A stretch of 64,000 nucleotides of DNA, taken from contig JACSVZ010000001.1 in assembly GCA_014706295.1 (NCBI GenBank), positions 41,042,383 through 41,106,382 of the forward strand, given 5' to 3'. Origin of the DNA: Lycocorax pyrrhopterus obiensis (Eukaryota; Chordata; Aves; Passeriformes; Paradisaeidae). The first letter of the stretch is position 1. Every line of letters starts with the position of its first letter. The position numbers were made by a program, and so were the translations under genes. The notes beneath the pieces are model-generated. The model ran no database searches and was not told the DNA's origin. It saw nothing but the letters and a program-made list of their open reading frames with translations. Positions 36,211-49,900 of this stretch are shown piece by piece.

Positions 36211-39200
36211 ACCCCAAAGTCATCCTGTTCTCACTTAGAACTTTTGCTCAGTGAAAAGTTCATGTGAGGGAAAGAAAACTATTAGATGACCCATTGCTGT
36301 TTATTCATGCTACCTGCTGTTTGCTTGGGTGATTTTTACAGTAAATAGGTATAAAACTGGAAACAGAGATTTCACCACGAGCCACATCTCTTCTCTCCTA
36401 CAAGACACTGCACATGGCTCACAAAATTGTGGTGAGCCAGCCCAAGTGTATTTATTCCAAAGACATCCATTCACTGCTTGATTTTCTACTGCTGGCTGTG
36501 CTGCATTTAAAAAACTCACCCCACCCATGAACTATTTCTGACTGCAGTGATATCCCCTGTATTTCAAAGGGGTGATATTGTCATTCCACAAATCATACAA
36601 AATATTTTTATTTTACTCACTGAAAAATGTCAACTCCACAATTTTCTATGATCCCCAGAAAACCTTTAAGTTTCTCTTTGTTTTATGCTCATCTTAGTTC
36701 AGTATGCTTTCCTCTGTTTTGGCTCAGGCTTTTCAAATAACCTGTGGCAGGTGATTTTGCCAGGGTTAAAAAAACCACTTACCTGATCTGTCACAGGCAG
36801 TCTTAAAGACAGATCAGCTAAGTCTGTCTAAGTTGTACCTCACACCCAAATATTTAAATAGCAAGTCATTTAATATGCTGTAATAAAAACCTGCCTGATC
36901 CTGACTCCAAATTTTGCAAAGCAGAGTGCAGCTGATGGAAAAATAAGTATATTAGGCCAAAGTGTTCTGTTGTTCCAGCATCAAATGACTGCACTGCAGT
37001 TTACACATGACCTGCATAACCCAGAAACAGAAATACAAACTCTAACTTCCCTTGTGACATAGGTGACTCATTGTATCTCCAAAAAAGCAAATCATCATGT
37101 ATCTCCTACCAGGTTTCAGTAAGTATTCAAGGTGTTGCATTTAGAAACTCTTTACATATTCTTCAAGGTATTTATGACCACAGTGATATTTCCTGCATGT
37201 ATAAAAGGGAATATTGCTGGGAGGAATACCAAAATTGAATATTTAAGTGTATTCATTTACAAAGTCTTCTTCAGCTTGGCTAAAACATCAAAACACTGCT
37301 TGCCTTGTCAAAACTAATTTCTTTCTAACTTTCTGTGCGTAACCAAAGAGTCAGTGCCAAGAGCACCCATCTTAAACCACCAGAAACTCTGATCAGTGAG
37401 TAAGGAACAGCTCACCTAAACAGCTCCTTTCTCAGCCACACACCCAGCCTGAAGCAAACCCAGAAATATATTTCTCTGGGATCTCACCACCACCTTCAAA
37501 GCTACAGCTCGAATAGGGTGTTCATTGAACACTCCCTAATAGGAGAACTCTGTACAAAAATTCCAGCGTAAAAATTTCAAATTATTTTTGTGAAGCTGCC
37601 AGTTTTAAAGAGGCTCCTGAAAGAAATGTGAGACTCCCCAGTCTGCTGAATTCTTGTATCCAGCTGTCTTATAGGCCTACATGACTACCTCAGCATATGC
37701 ATGGTCTTTCACTATGCATTATCTGAAATTACTTAAAAACCTTAGTATCTCACCTACATTCAAAAGATGTCCTGAATGACCATTTCTGCATCTGCAGAAC
37801 AGTTCCTACTGATCACGGACAAGTGTCTTGTCTAGGTACAATCTGTAACTGTAAAAGAGCAAAGTTAAATTGCTCAGTTAAATTATTTTTGCTCCTCAAA
37901 AAATGCTCAGCCCAGCAGGACAGACAGGGAAGGGAGTGCATATTTAGCACAGTAGGGTATCAGCTTAATTTCTGTCCTCTCAAACCTTTTACCAAAATGA
38001 TGAAAAAAAAATCTCACCTGAAGGGTTGGTACCCTCACCTCAATTCAGCAACAAGGGAACAAACCCAGGAGATGTCAAGGGATCTAACGAGGAGGCTTTT
38101 GGCTGAATCACTAAGACCCACTTCTTACTGAGCTTGTGTTCCATGTTTTTATTCATTAAACATTTTTCCTAGATATACTATCAGAAAATACAGTAAGGAT
38201 ATAAAAATATTCATTTTGTCCATCTGAGTGTAAGCCAGACCAGAAGCCGAGTTCTGAGATTCATAATCCTGCCATCACTGAAATAAACCGACGACAGAAT
38301 ACACACAAAAAAAATCATAGTTTTCATTATACCTTCTCACCTTCAAAGTGCACCCTTTACGATGAGGTGCATGAAAAAGGAGAGAATGATCCTCTCCTTT
38401 TTAAGTACTAAAGCCCAGGAAAAAACCCCATCAAGATTTAGAGGAACCACTGATAAATAAATTATAATTCAGCACTACAATTTTTAGGATGCATGGTTCT
38501 TTTATTAAAATCAGCCTTCAAGCACCAAAATGAGAAATCACAGGAAATTAGACCTGTGTTTCTGCTGCACTGCTGTGGCTCTGAAAATACAGGGCCCTTG
38601 CTGATTTACAACACTGGCACTGTCGATTCCACCAACTGACTACTTACAGGCTTTGCTGCTGGTTTGAAATAGTGCTGAACTTTGGCCAGTGCAGGAGTTT
38701 GATTATGGAGGCAATGTCTCCTCGTCCTCTTCATTATGCTGATAAAACAGCAGCTAGCACTTCAAATTAGGCCCAGCTTCTACTTTAATTACAGGATTTT
38801 TACTAAAGCTTGTCTTTTGGTGTCACTTCAGGAAATGTGGAGTCTGCATGTGCAATGTAAAAACAACTAATTGATTCTGTACCACTGTGCCTGCATGACT
38901 ACTTGCAATAGATTATGGCTCCTGGTATTTAAAGTGTGGAGAAGTAATATAGTGATATCCACTTGCCGTGTAAGTAAATATTCAGTATGAAGAAAGACTT
39001 TTTCCTGAATGGTAATGCAAGCATTGAATTAATTTCCTTTATTGTATTAGATAAACTTTATAATAAATATACAAAAGTTTGATGTGAAGAATATTTAGAA
39101 AAATGGCTATCTATAGATGGTGACAGATTACTCAAGTTTAAAAACCGAGTCAAATGCTGAATTTAATCAATATGTGATTGTGATGGCAAAGTCAGATTCA

Positions 39201-39699
39201 TGAACATTATTAGAAGCAGACCTGCTAGGAATAAAAAACCCTATTCCTTACTAGGAACAAGCAGTACCTCACATGAATGCTGATCTTTCCAACTTTATCA
39301 GAGATCAGAAAGAAACACAGCGCTGCACTAAATTCTCTCATGGGCCATGGCATTCCTACAAAGTATTAATGAAGGTCACAAGCTACAGGACATTACAAAG
39401 AGTTCAAAAATCAGGTGATTTCTGTTTTCTTTTCAGGCATCAGCCATTTTCAGGAATTAGCTTTCATTTCCCTCATCAGATCCCCAAGGGGTAATCTTGC
39501 TTATTTAGGACATCTGCAGACACATGCACCAATAGTCAAAGAAGTGTTACAAACTGGCCTTCAGGGCTGCAAGTCATCTGATTTTGGATGCCTAATGAGA
39601 CAACTTTAGATGCAATGAATTGTGCCCTAGAAGTGTGTATTGCTGTCCACAGACTATAAGAAGAGCCCAGACAAATAACTAGTGCAGACATCTCCAATT
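36211..39699. other. Unique noncoding sequence
   Basis: AT-rich, with no gene recognised. At 36551-36580 a near-palindrome (gatatcccctgtatttcaaaggggtgatat) could form a small hairpin with one bulge. Confidence 0.45.
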
Positions 39700-39841
39700 A
39701 CAGAATCACAGAATATTCTGCGTTGGAAGGGACCCACAAGGATCACCGAGTCCAGCTCTTACAGGAATGGCCCACACAGGGATCAAACCCACAACACTGG
39801 CATTATTAGCACCATGCTCTGACCAGCTGAGCTGATCTCAG
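39700..39841 (-). mobile_element. CR1 LINE 3' end of the passerine-type subfamily
   Basis: ACAGAATCACAGAATATTCT, then GCGTTGGAAGGGACCCACAA, GGATCACCGAGTCCAGCTCT, a GGCCCACACAGGGATCAAACC block, CCACAACACTGGCATTATTA and GCACCATGCTCTGACCAGCT make up the short CR1 subfamily that is abundant in passerines and related birds. It is antisense, with the tail on the left. This is one of the main reasons for placing the window in a songbird. Confidence 0.88.
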
Positions 39842-40591
39842 GGTCAGATGAATCTCACCCTCAGTATCACTGCAGCAACTCAAGCCCAGCAACTTGGATG
39901 CACAATTCTCCTACAAAGAGGACCAACATTTTCAGGTATAAGCACAGAACTTCTTTCCCAATCGTACTACTTCCAGTATAACACAGTTAAGTGACCTGCC
40001 ACAGCAAAATACACTTCACAACCAGGAGGCACCTCCATGTGACAGAGATAGTGTCTTTCTCCTCTGATGAGAGGTTGTAAATGCCTTACAGCAGACAGGA
40101 ACTTGAGCTCCTTTACCCTCAGGTTGAACAGTATAATCTCCTTACTGCTTTACAAGCAGTACCACATATCAAACCTAGGGTAGCTCTGTTTGCGCTATGG
40201 CAGTTCTAAACTTGCTGATGGATTTATTCAGCCACCATTCCCCACTCCATGGGGTATCACTATCACTTCAGCCAACATTTCTAGTATGAAAAACCAATCT
40301 ATTCCAGAGAGTTACTGATCTAAGCACACTTTCTACAAATTAACAGTTCTGCTTTCAAAAGTCACCAGCCATACAGATAATGAATGTCCTGATATCGATA
40401 GCAACACTCAGCACCAGACTATAAATAAGTGAGGTCTAATTCAGTCCTGCCTTTCCTAAGTGTGACCCAGGTCTGCCCAGCTACCGCCCTGAGTAAAGCT
40501 GCAATTGTCCAAGAAGCCTTATGCAAAATTATTTGTTTGCAGAGAGGCGCTAATAAGTGGCCATTAAAAAACTAAGCAAAGCAAAACACTT

Positions 40592-40607
40592 CCCCCCCCC
40601 ACCCCCC
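40592..40607. repeat. Poly-C tract
   Basis: Nine C, one A and six C, followed by an A-run. It is simple low-complexity DNA that is prone to length variation and sequencing error. Confidence 0.9.
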
Positions 40608-40750
40608 AAAAAATTGGATTTATTTTTGCAACATTCTGGGGAGAACAAAAAAAGTAAAAATAATTAAAAGGTGAAAGGCAGCACTTCACTTCTCCTCACT
40701 CCTGCAGCTTGTCCCATGCTTCAGTGGGCTCAGTGGAGGCTGCTGCATCA

Positions 40751-40769
40751 CCAGCATGCAGCATGCTGG
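40751..40769. repeat. 19-bp perfect palindrome
   Basis: CCAGCATGCAGCATGCTGG reads CCAGCATGC, a central A, then the exact reverse complement GCATGCTGG. It has no recognised function. Confidence 0.7.
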
Positions 40770-43397
40770 ATCATCACTTGAATGGGAGCCAGCCAGCCAT
40801 GGCAAGGATAGACTCATGGGCACTACACAGAAAAAAAAGTCAATTTTGAGGTAATTACATGTTGAATGCCCTTCTTAACCCACAGCTGTTGGGGGCATTC
40901 AGCACATATGGTTAAGGTTGATGAAATTTTTAAAGTCACTGAAATTTATAAGGTTACCTTGGCAGGTCACCCAGCTTGAATTTTTTTCTTGCTAGTGTAT
41001 GAAACAGCAGAGAGTGAGAGCACACTGTTTACTGATTGTAGAAGGGAATGCAGTCATGCTGCGTCAGGAACTGCTCAAGGAGCAAAACTGAACCAAACCT
41101 CCTCAGTGCTCCAGGGAAAATGACTGAGGGAGAAGACAGACAGGAATAATTATTAATTGCTTCCTATAAAGTACCTTATCACTGTCTTGGCTTTCTCCAT
41201 CCCTTTCCCCCAACCTCAAAAGAGAGAGAAGCATTAATAAAGAAAGATGTCACTTCCCTTTCTGGTTGCTGCATGCCTTTGGATGTGGGTACCTCCTGCA
41301 GTGAGTCAGGGAACTTCTTACAGCTCTCAGACTAATTTTTAGCTCAGTGAGGAATTTTAACAGTATTTTTAGAAGGAAAAATCCTTGAGAAAGATCACTT
41401 TTCTTTTTTTTTTTTTGTTCCAAAGAAACACATTCACAGGAAGGGCTTGGCTCACAGACTCATGGCCACTTGCCATTCTCCTTAGATTTTTGTCACATAT
41501 TTTATGATACCAGGTGTGTGGCTTCAAATACAGCTGAAGTAAGTAGCCTTAAAAAGACATCATTACTTAGAATAGACTGAAGTCAGTTGGAGTTATTTAT
41601 GGTCAGCTCTTTGGACCATTCCCCACCATCACAGAACTGAACCCTTGTCTTTATGAGGAGCCAGGCACTGAAGAGCTGTCAAGACTAAATGAGGCTTTTT
41701 GGCCTTAGATGATGCCAGGATAATTCCCCCCTTACTTGCCAATCCCTCTTCTGCTATCCTCTGTTAATAGAGGGACCTCAGCCACAGCCTCCAGTTAAAG
41801 TAGCCATGACCCTGCTCCAAAAAGTTCACTCACAAAAGAGAAAATATATTCTACAAATTTTCTTGCTTTTTATTTTGAGTCAGTCTTTAAAGCTGTGTCT
41901 GTCATTTGTCTACAAACAGGTCTTACAAACAGACCTGTACAACATTATATGAGGCAGTAAGACATGAGCTGAACAGTGCACAAAGTGAGAAGTCATGTGA
42001 TTTGGAGGATCTGAAATGATCTTTCCCAACAAAAGGATGAGGATTCTTTTAATTCATCACTCTGTAGGAAGGCTCCAGTGTTCAGCCCTGTACCATCCAA
42101 GTTCAGTGTTATTACAGAGTATTTCCATGCAAATCACTGTGGAATTGCATTGGCATCTTCCAAGAACTAATCATGATAAATGTGTTGCAAGCTTCTTTAC
42201 AGCTTTTTAATGAGTAAAAATGTAGATCTGGGTGATTCATAGAAGAGGCAAGCTTTGGACATTCAAAGTTTGTGTTAAAAGAAATTGTAACAGTAGGACA
42301 ACCTTACTGAGTCCTTGCTACTAACATTCCTTCATGACCTGATACAAGAAGATGTAAATAGACCTGCTCTTTGGAAATCTCATACTTTTAATCTAGAAAT
42401 TATTTGCAAATACTTGATTAAGTATAGTCATGAAGTACAAAGGTGTAAAGTGAAAAACAACAGTCTGCACTTAGAAGATTTGGTCAAAGTACATAAAAAT
42501 AATCTCTAGAAGCCAGGATTATTGCAGGAGCTCAAGGCAAAAAGAGGCCATGCATATGCATGGCACTGATATTGAGGGGTATTTAGTGAAGACTCAAACA
42601 CATCCATCTCCATCATGCAGCTGGTCCCAGTGATGAGTTACATGGCATTGCAGACACTTAAAACAGCCACATACTGGCTGGGTGCCTGGTAAAATTGATA
42701 AGTGAAGTACAGTTAAACTGAAATCTATGCATACTGTAATCTCAATTATCTACGTATTTTGGTATAACATAGAATTTGAAAGAATTAAGTGATGCTTTAA
42801 ACACAGCAAGTGAAAAATTACCCATGTAATTTTTCCTTTTGGAAAACCAGACTAATTTGCAGTACTAATCGGTCTTGCAACAGAGGAAGAACAAAAGCCA
42901 GCCATCATGGGCAAAGGCAGTCAAGTGCCTCAGCCATCTGAAGGGAGGTAAAAAGATCTTCAACCTTAGGAATAGAGATTGAGTTACAAATTCTGCACGT
43001 GGAAAACTTTCAACTATGATAGATGTAGGTCATCTCTATGGGATAACGAGCTGAGTCCCCAAGTATTAACCAGAAAGTGAAGAGGAATCACCTTATTTTA
43101 ATATTTTCTATGTAAAGATCATTACAAGCCACTCACCCTACACCCTGACTATCAAGAAAGCAGGCTAATGTAAGTAATTCTGAAAAGCAAGCCAGACTTC
43201 AGATGTATAAACTGGATGATGGAGGTTAACCACTCTGGTGATTCTGCTGCAGGTTGCTTTATTGCTGGTCTGTATTCTTGAGGAAGAAGGCAACAGCAAG
43301 TCACTGCTGGGACACAAGTCACAGTGGTTTCAAGAGACTTGCCCAGGTAAAGTCCATTTAAAGCCCTTTCTTCCAAAACAGCTACAAGAGCTGTGTA

Positions 43398-43411
43398 CTA
43401 GAGTACTCTAG
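43398..43411. repeat. 14-bp perfect palindrome
   Basis: CTAGAGTACTCTAG is its own reverse complement. It may be chance. Confidence 0.6.
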
Positions 43412-45689
43412 ATTACTACCCAAGAGTAATGATGGTGTTCACCAGCCACGTGCCTTAACACCACATCTTAGTACACTCTGTGAGGTCTAAATCAGACTGC
43501 ACAATACAAATAATCTAGCTGGGGCTACTGGAAACATTTCAAGAGTAGATTACCACTGACGTGTTGCTATTACTACATATAACTAAGAGTACCTAAAAAT
43601 CCTACCAGGTACAGAGTCAAGCTTAATTCAAGTGAATCAATAGGGTTTGCTGACTCAAATGCTACAAATAGTCACGAGGGACCAGCTCCAGCCTCTAAAG
43701 CCAGTAAAAGTCTCACGACTGGAAGAGCTAGTTGACAGGCTCATTGCTACAAGCCTTCCAAAAGGATTTGGGATCTACACTGTCGTGTTTTGCTGCTGGA
43801 AGAATCTCTGATGAAAAAGGAAGAAGACGCCTCATAAGTGAACGGGGCAACAGGATTGGAAGAAGTTAGCCAAGGATCTTGTCTGAGAGGGATCACATCA
43901 AAAATATCAAAGACAGAATTGATAGGAACTGGAAAGTCAGAATTTCATTCAGACAAACTGGAGCCTAGAGACTAATTGAGCAAGCAAGCTCCATGATTCA
44001 GACTTCTGTGACTTCTGCAGAGCCATCGCTCAGTGTTGAGATACTGTGCTCACTTGGCCCAAATGCTGTGCCCACGGAAAAGATGGACTACAGTGAGTAC
44101 TGATTTCTGCCAAGGAAACAGTTAACACCAAAGCACACATAGTTTTGGTTTAAGTTCTCCTGCTCTCTAGAGGAGCTAATTGCAATCACAGGCTTCTTCC
44201 TTTCCCAAAGCACTAGCAATAGGTAATGGAAACATTTATCATAATTATCCTTTCTGAAGAAGCTCAAATCAAATAAAATCACCACAACACTGGCTGTCTT
44301 GAAAAGCTATCAAGATGATCTATTTATATAGAGAGTAAGATGAAGTATTGCCCACACTCACAATATAGTTGCATTCACTAATCACACTGGGACACCACCA
44401 GCGCCTTCTCCTTTGAAGAACTGGGCAGAAGGAAACCACAGGAGAGAGCCAGGGTGAAAAGCCCCCCCTGCAGTGATCTTATGTAGGGGCGCTATATTTG
44501 TGTCCTGTATGAGGCACTTCAGCAGACCCATATGTTGTTACTATTCCTTTAACCATCCTTTAAGTGTTCAAACTTCACTGCTAGTGTGGGAAGTGTGTGA
44601 CAGATACACAGTTAGTATTTCCAATAATGATACAAATGAATGACATTCTATTCAAACAGTTTAGACAACGGTAATAAAAATAAAAAAGCACACTAAAAAA
44701 GAAAGGGGAATGTATGTGTCAAACTACCTGTAGCTTGAAAGATGGAGGGATAATTTAAAGTGTGCTACTGGAGTAGCAGAATTGAAATGAATGTCAGGCA
44801 GGTTTGAGGCTAACATGCTCATTATTCCTTTGATGGCCATGTTTCACAGTATTTAGCATGTGATGGAGAGCTTTCACTTATTTATGGTAAGAAAAGTAGA
44901 GTACAAATTATTAATAGCTCATCTCATTCACTAAGTGTTAAAAAGTAGCAGTGCAATGGCTGCTTAGAAAGCTCTCATTTAGGAGGTTTTAAAGGAAGTT
45001 CCACACGGAGCCCAAGCTAATAAAATACCTTTGAAAGATAATACAGCTTAGTGGTCCCACTTTAGGGCATGTAGTGGGTTGAACTCTCTCAGAAGATGAG
45101 AGAGGGCAATCTCTCAGAAACCTTCCAGTGTTGCAGAAAGAACAAAGGCAGCATCCCAGCCAGTGCTCTGCCATTTCAGCGGCTTTCAGTAACATCCCAG
45201 ATTTCCAACCCAACACATACGAGTTCTTAAACTTGATTCCCAAGACAAACTACCCAGAGGAATGATGGATCTGCTTTTGCTGAACCAGAGTAGGAATCTT
45301 CAAGTAGCCTGAAAACTAGCAAAACTACTAAAGATGTGAGGCTGGCAGAAAGAAGGAACCAACTGGGAAATAAAAACCAAACAAAACCAATCCAACAAAA
45401 AATCATTCCAAAACAAAAGCAAAGGTATACATCTCTGTAAGATACATATCCTAGGAGTTCCCTGGGAAGCCTAAACACTGGAGTGGAAACACACATGTAT
45501 TTCCTTTACTGCTGCCCAGAGGGGCAAATTCCACAACTGTAAGTCTTAAGAATCAGGCTAGCACCATCCATCTGTGTGCCATCCTGAAGGGCTGATTATA
45601 AAACCTGTTAGGTTCAGAACTGGATGTGAGTTCTGGTGGAGATACCTCAGTCAGTCATTCACTGCACCTCCCAAATTTAAACTATTCCT

Positions 45690-45900
45690 GACAGATGTTT
45701 GTCCAACCAATTCCTAAAGAGCTCTACAAGCTTCTCTTTCTTCATTATTCCTACTGTTGAAAAGTTTTCCTAGTATAACCTGCAGCTGGCATAAAGTACC
45801 AATTCCTTCCCCAAACAGAGACTAAGCTTGTTGAAAACCTCCACAGGTGCACTTAGATATTTGTGTTTTCTTGTATTTTTAGAAGCACACCTACTGTCAA
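45690..45900 (-). mobile_element. Ancient CR1-type LINE fragment, minus strand
   Basis: Plus-strand words TGACAGATGTTTGTCCAACC and AATTCCTAAAGAGCTCTACA, then GTTGAAAAGTTTTCCTAGTA and a further AACCTGCAGCTGGCATAAAG, follow the antisense form of old amniote CR1 (consensus-like: cagatgtttgtccaacctgttcttaaaaacctcc...gaagtttttcctaatgtc...). Matches are patchy. It fits the same ancient layer as 34700-35065 and carries no frame. Confidence 0.55.
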
Positions 45901-46333
45901 GCTTGTGTAAACTAAAATGAGCAATAAGTAACCATGACTTATGTTTTAAGACTCTCTAAATAACAACTTGGACTTCCAAAGAACCTCAAGTCACACTTTA
46001 ACTAACTATATAGAAAAATCACTTCATCCACAAGCAGTAAGCAGACACCACTGAGATAAAAAGCACCATCTGCTTAGCAGAACTCCATGACACTACACAG
46101 GAGTTTATGACAAAAAGTGAAATGCCAGGAGAAAAGCAAACTGATTTTTAAAAGTTCTGTATCTATTAATCAATAGCTCTTCTCCCAGTATGTAATTCTA
46201 GTAACACCTGCTCTCCTTGGTGTCTAACATCTCCTTTTTTTACTCCTTTTAGATCTGCCTAGCCAAGAGATTTATGGCAGTGAGTGGCATCCCACCCTGA
46301 AGCAGAAGGGAGTACCCAAGATCCATAGATGCC

Positions 46334-46947
46334 TGTGGTGGAAAAGGAATGACAAAAGTCAGAGGGTCCATGAAAATGTAAAAAGTTTTATTAGCAAATT
46401 ATACACTTGGCATGGAAATTGGTGTAAGTTGGTCCCTTATCTTCTAGTATAAACACACAGATGTGGATTTTGAGTATGGGGCAGAGTGAAAAAGAAGACA
46501 GAGAGAGAAGAAAGAAAGAAAGAAAATGAGAGAAAGGGAGAGAAGAAGGGAGGAAGGGAGGAAGGGAGGAAGGGAGGAAGGGAGGGAGGGAGGGAGGGAC
46601 GAAGGGAGGAAGGGAGCAGGGGAGGAAGGGAGGAAGGGAGGGAGGAAGGGAGGAAGGGAGGAAGAAGGAAGGAAGGAAGGAAGGAAGGAAGGAAGGAAGG
46701 AAGGAAGGAAGGAAGGAAGGAAGGAAGGAAGGAAGGAAGGAAGGAAGGAAGGGACACCAGTCCTGGCTCATGTTGATCCAGCTGATGGGCTGTCCAGGCT
46801 CCTGGGGACAAGCACCTGGGCTCCGTGGGGGTACCTTTTCATAGATAAGTTTCCCCACCATGTCCTGCTCTTTCTACAGAGCGTTATTACCAACAATCCT
46901 TGGTTGGCTCCATGGCTATCTGGCTGTTGGTGTTTGAGATATACACA
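46334..46947 (-). mobile_element. Possible antisense LTR containing the microsatellite
   Basis: On the minus strand AATAAAACTTTTT lies near 46381-46393, and a TATA-like region (rc of ccttttcatagataag, about 46838-46853) lies upstream of it, as in an LTR. Candidate ends TGTGGTGG (46334) and ATACACA (to 46947) give TG/CA termini. The flanks GATGCC and GTAGCC agree at only four of six positions, so a target duplication is not established. The distance between the two signals would include the polypurine repeat. This is a tentative call. Confidence 0.3.
46487..46753 (+). repeat. Polypurine microsatellite, (AAAG)n / (GGGAGGAA)n / (AAGG)n
   Basis: About 265 bp that is nearly all purine on the plus strand. 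It has three zones: an AAAG-type start (about 46508-46530), an eight-base GGGAGGAA-type middle (about 46545-46660), and a pure AAGG run of about 21 units (about 46665-46751). The few pyrimidine interruptions lie in the older left part. Long reading frames across it on both strands (Gly/Arg/Glu/Lys or Pro/Ser/Phe/Leu repeats) are artefacts of the repeat. Confidence 0.95.
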
Positions 46948-49900
46948 GTAGCCCCTTACCTTCTAGGCTTCTGCACAGTGAAAGCTCCAGCTTTAGCCAG
47001 CACATCATCAACAGAATTTGTAATTAAATTGCAAGATCAGATTGAAATGTCTCTACTCCAATATAATGAAGTACATAACCTTTGGAACCTGACAAAACTG
47101 AGCTGAAAGCAATGGAAAAATAAACCACTTTATTTCTCAAATTTTATCTTTCTACTTCCCTTTTTTAGTGGATGAAGCTGATCTTGTGAAATCTGTGTGA
47201 GTTTTAGTATCAGTTTCAGAAGAATTGATGGCTTGGGTCATGAAGGCTGCAATCTTCAGCAGAACTTGGCAAAAGCATGCAAACAAAACCAAAATTGGTA
47301 TCAGGGGCTTGTTTTCAGTTTAGAGTTTCAGAAAGTTGAACTGAACCACCTTTGGTTTGACCAAACATAAAGTCGTAGCAATAAAATTAGGATAACCAAT
47401 TCAGCATGTACATATGTTATTCTATATACATCTGGCAATTTCTCTTAGAAGGATGAAAACAAAATTGTGTAAGACACTTTCACAGAAATTAGCAGTCATA
47501 CTGGAAAGACATCCTGGCTCACACATACCCATAACTGAAAGAGCTACATCAGTACAGAAATCTGCCCTTAGATTACAATGTGTAAGATGTTTTTTCAGTA
47601 CTCCGCACAAATGATGCTTCATAGTTCTTAAGACAAAGCACAGTTCTAGCTGGAAAGATTGAGAAAAAATCACACAGCAATTCCACACCACAGTGGTTAA
47701 GGCCACCGTTGCAAAATCAAGTCGCTTCCCTGTCTAATTCAGAGTAAGGACATAACCTAAATCTTCTCCATCCTCTTCCTGTTCATAGCTGTCATTTTAG
47801 GGCAGCTCACCACATCCTTCCTGCTGAAATTGCCTTATTTTATAAGACCTATTGAGAGCTTGAATATGCAGAAAGGAGATCGACCTTTAGGCAAACAGAC
47901 TAGTCATTTAGAGTTTGCAAGGGTCAAACTGCTACACCAAAGAATTTCATATGCAGTGAAAGAGTCTGGTCAGTCTCCCACTGTGTGGAAGACCAGAGGT
48001 AGGAAGACCTGACTAATGAACTCATGCACTTACACAGGGAGAACATTAGGTACCATGTTATTACACATACCATGGATTGTTTCTCCTGTTTTGAACTAAA
48101 CTGCTTGTTTCACTAAGGTATTATTGGAACTGCTGTTTTCACTTGAAAATAGCCATTTTTGATGAGCAAACATTTTCTTATAAATCACTTTCCAGCATAT
48201 TCTCAGTCTTGTTTTAGATGGATACCTGTCACATTCTGAACAGCCATTATACCCTCAGACATTTTCCCATCTAAATGCTAACTAGAGGTGATACTGCCTA
48301 CTTAGAGAAGTCATATGAAGTCATAGCCCACATTACTATAACAGCAATAAAAGGGCAAGAAAACGAGGAGCTGTGCTATTAAACATGATGAAAATAATAA
48401 ATGTTGTAGCGTTTGCAAATGGGCTGGGGAGTATTTTGAAGTGCAAGTATTTTTCTTCCCAGTCTAGAACAGAGCTTGGTAATGAGGAGCAAGGTGCCAG
48501 AAGCAGACACATTGCACTGAGACACGCTGGAATTGGTGGATCTTTCCAGCCTGCTTACTGCAGATTAGGCAAAGAGAGTAATGAACTCACTGCAGTGCAC
48601 TCGGGCTGAAAAAACTACCACCTACTAGAGGACAAGGCAGATTTCAAGGAGAGACTGGCACTTTACAAGGAAGATACTGGGATTTTGCTATACTGATAAC
48701 TTTTATAGGAACGGTTGAAAGTGGGTATCAAGGTCTTTTATAGTCAGGCAATAAAAAACCAGAACTATGTGAGAAAATCTTCCACCGTAGCTGAAAAATG
48801 TATCTGAAGCCAGGGGGGAAAAAAATCAAACCTTTTAAAAGCAGAATGAAAAAGTGGCTATTTTCTTCTTGGGGATTTATACATCTTTTAAACTTTTGTT
48901 AAATAGAAGGAAAAAGCTCTCTCGATTTTCATACTCTCCTTGTTCAGTTACATCCGTATGGTTCAGATTCATCCTCCTACAACAGGCTGCTTCTGGCATC
49001 CAGCATCAGGTTGATCAAGTATTGTTTACACCCTGGCCTTGCTGGGTGTTACTCTGAGCTAATCCACCTTGGTCCCAGCTATCTACCTGTTGGCCTCAAT
49101 CTGCCCCTTCAGCCCTTCCTCAAAGCAGGAGATGGAGCCACTTTACATAAACTCAGGCTAATCCCACATTTCTCACGAGAGCTCTGGTAAGACGGGATGT
49201 GTTTTCCTTCCTCCCATTTTTAAAATGTGCAGTGATACAGATTAGAAATAATGAGCCTCTGAAGGACAGGAGATGTAAGTCTTCTCTGATAACCCGCTCT
49301 CAGCCTTTCCCAGTGGCGACCACACCTTGGGCAGACAGAGTATCTCCTGCAGAAGCAGGTACCTCCCTCGCTGGAGAAAAGGAACATGCAAGACAAAAAA
49401 TAAAGGCCAGTCTATATGCCACATTTTAATCCATTTAAATAACACTGGGGGGAAAAAAACAACAACCCCAAAACATTTAGCTGCAATGGTGCAAGATTCT
49501 GTGCAGACAATCCCTAACCTTGATAAAGTCAACAAAGGAGGAGAGGAGCAGTCACTTGCACTGAAAATAACCATCAGCTAGTACTCTACTGTTTTCTACA
49601 GCTACTTTCAACTCATTTACTCAGAAACCATAATCACCCATCTTGTCATGGCAGACATTAATTAACTACAACGTTTACAGAATTACAGCAGTCAGTCAAG
49701 TATCTCAGTTTTGACAAGCAATGCAGCCAAGGTAAAGCCAACTGATGCAAGCCACTGGATTTCCTTCTGAAGCAAGTCAAAGGCTGTGGAGTAAACTCCG
49801 GGAAGATCCACCAATGAATACAACCCCCAGCACCAAGAATAAAGCCTGCATGGCTGACACTGCCCTCAGCTGCAGCACAATGCATTAGTAAAGGAAACCA

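Larger units (their letters stand above)
39842..45689. other. Unique noncoding sequence
   Basis: Repeat-poor sequence without a recognised gene. It holds the C-tract at 40592, the palindromes at 40751 and 43398, and a small hairpin at 41916-41938 (ACAGGTCT/AGACCTGT). Confidence 0.45.

Noticed and set aside
46391..46951. Long open frames (96-156 codons) on both strands across the purine repeat
   Set aside because: They arise from the repeat, which lacks stop codons in several frames; the translations are pure Gly/Arg/Glu/Lys or Pro/Ser/Leu/Phe repeats.
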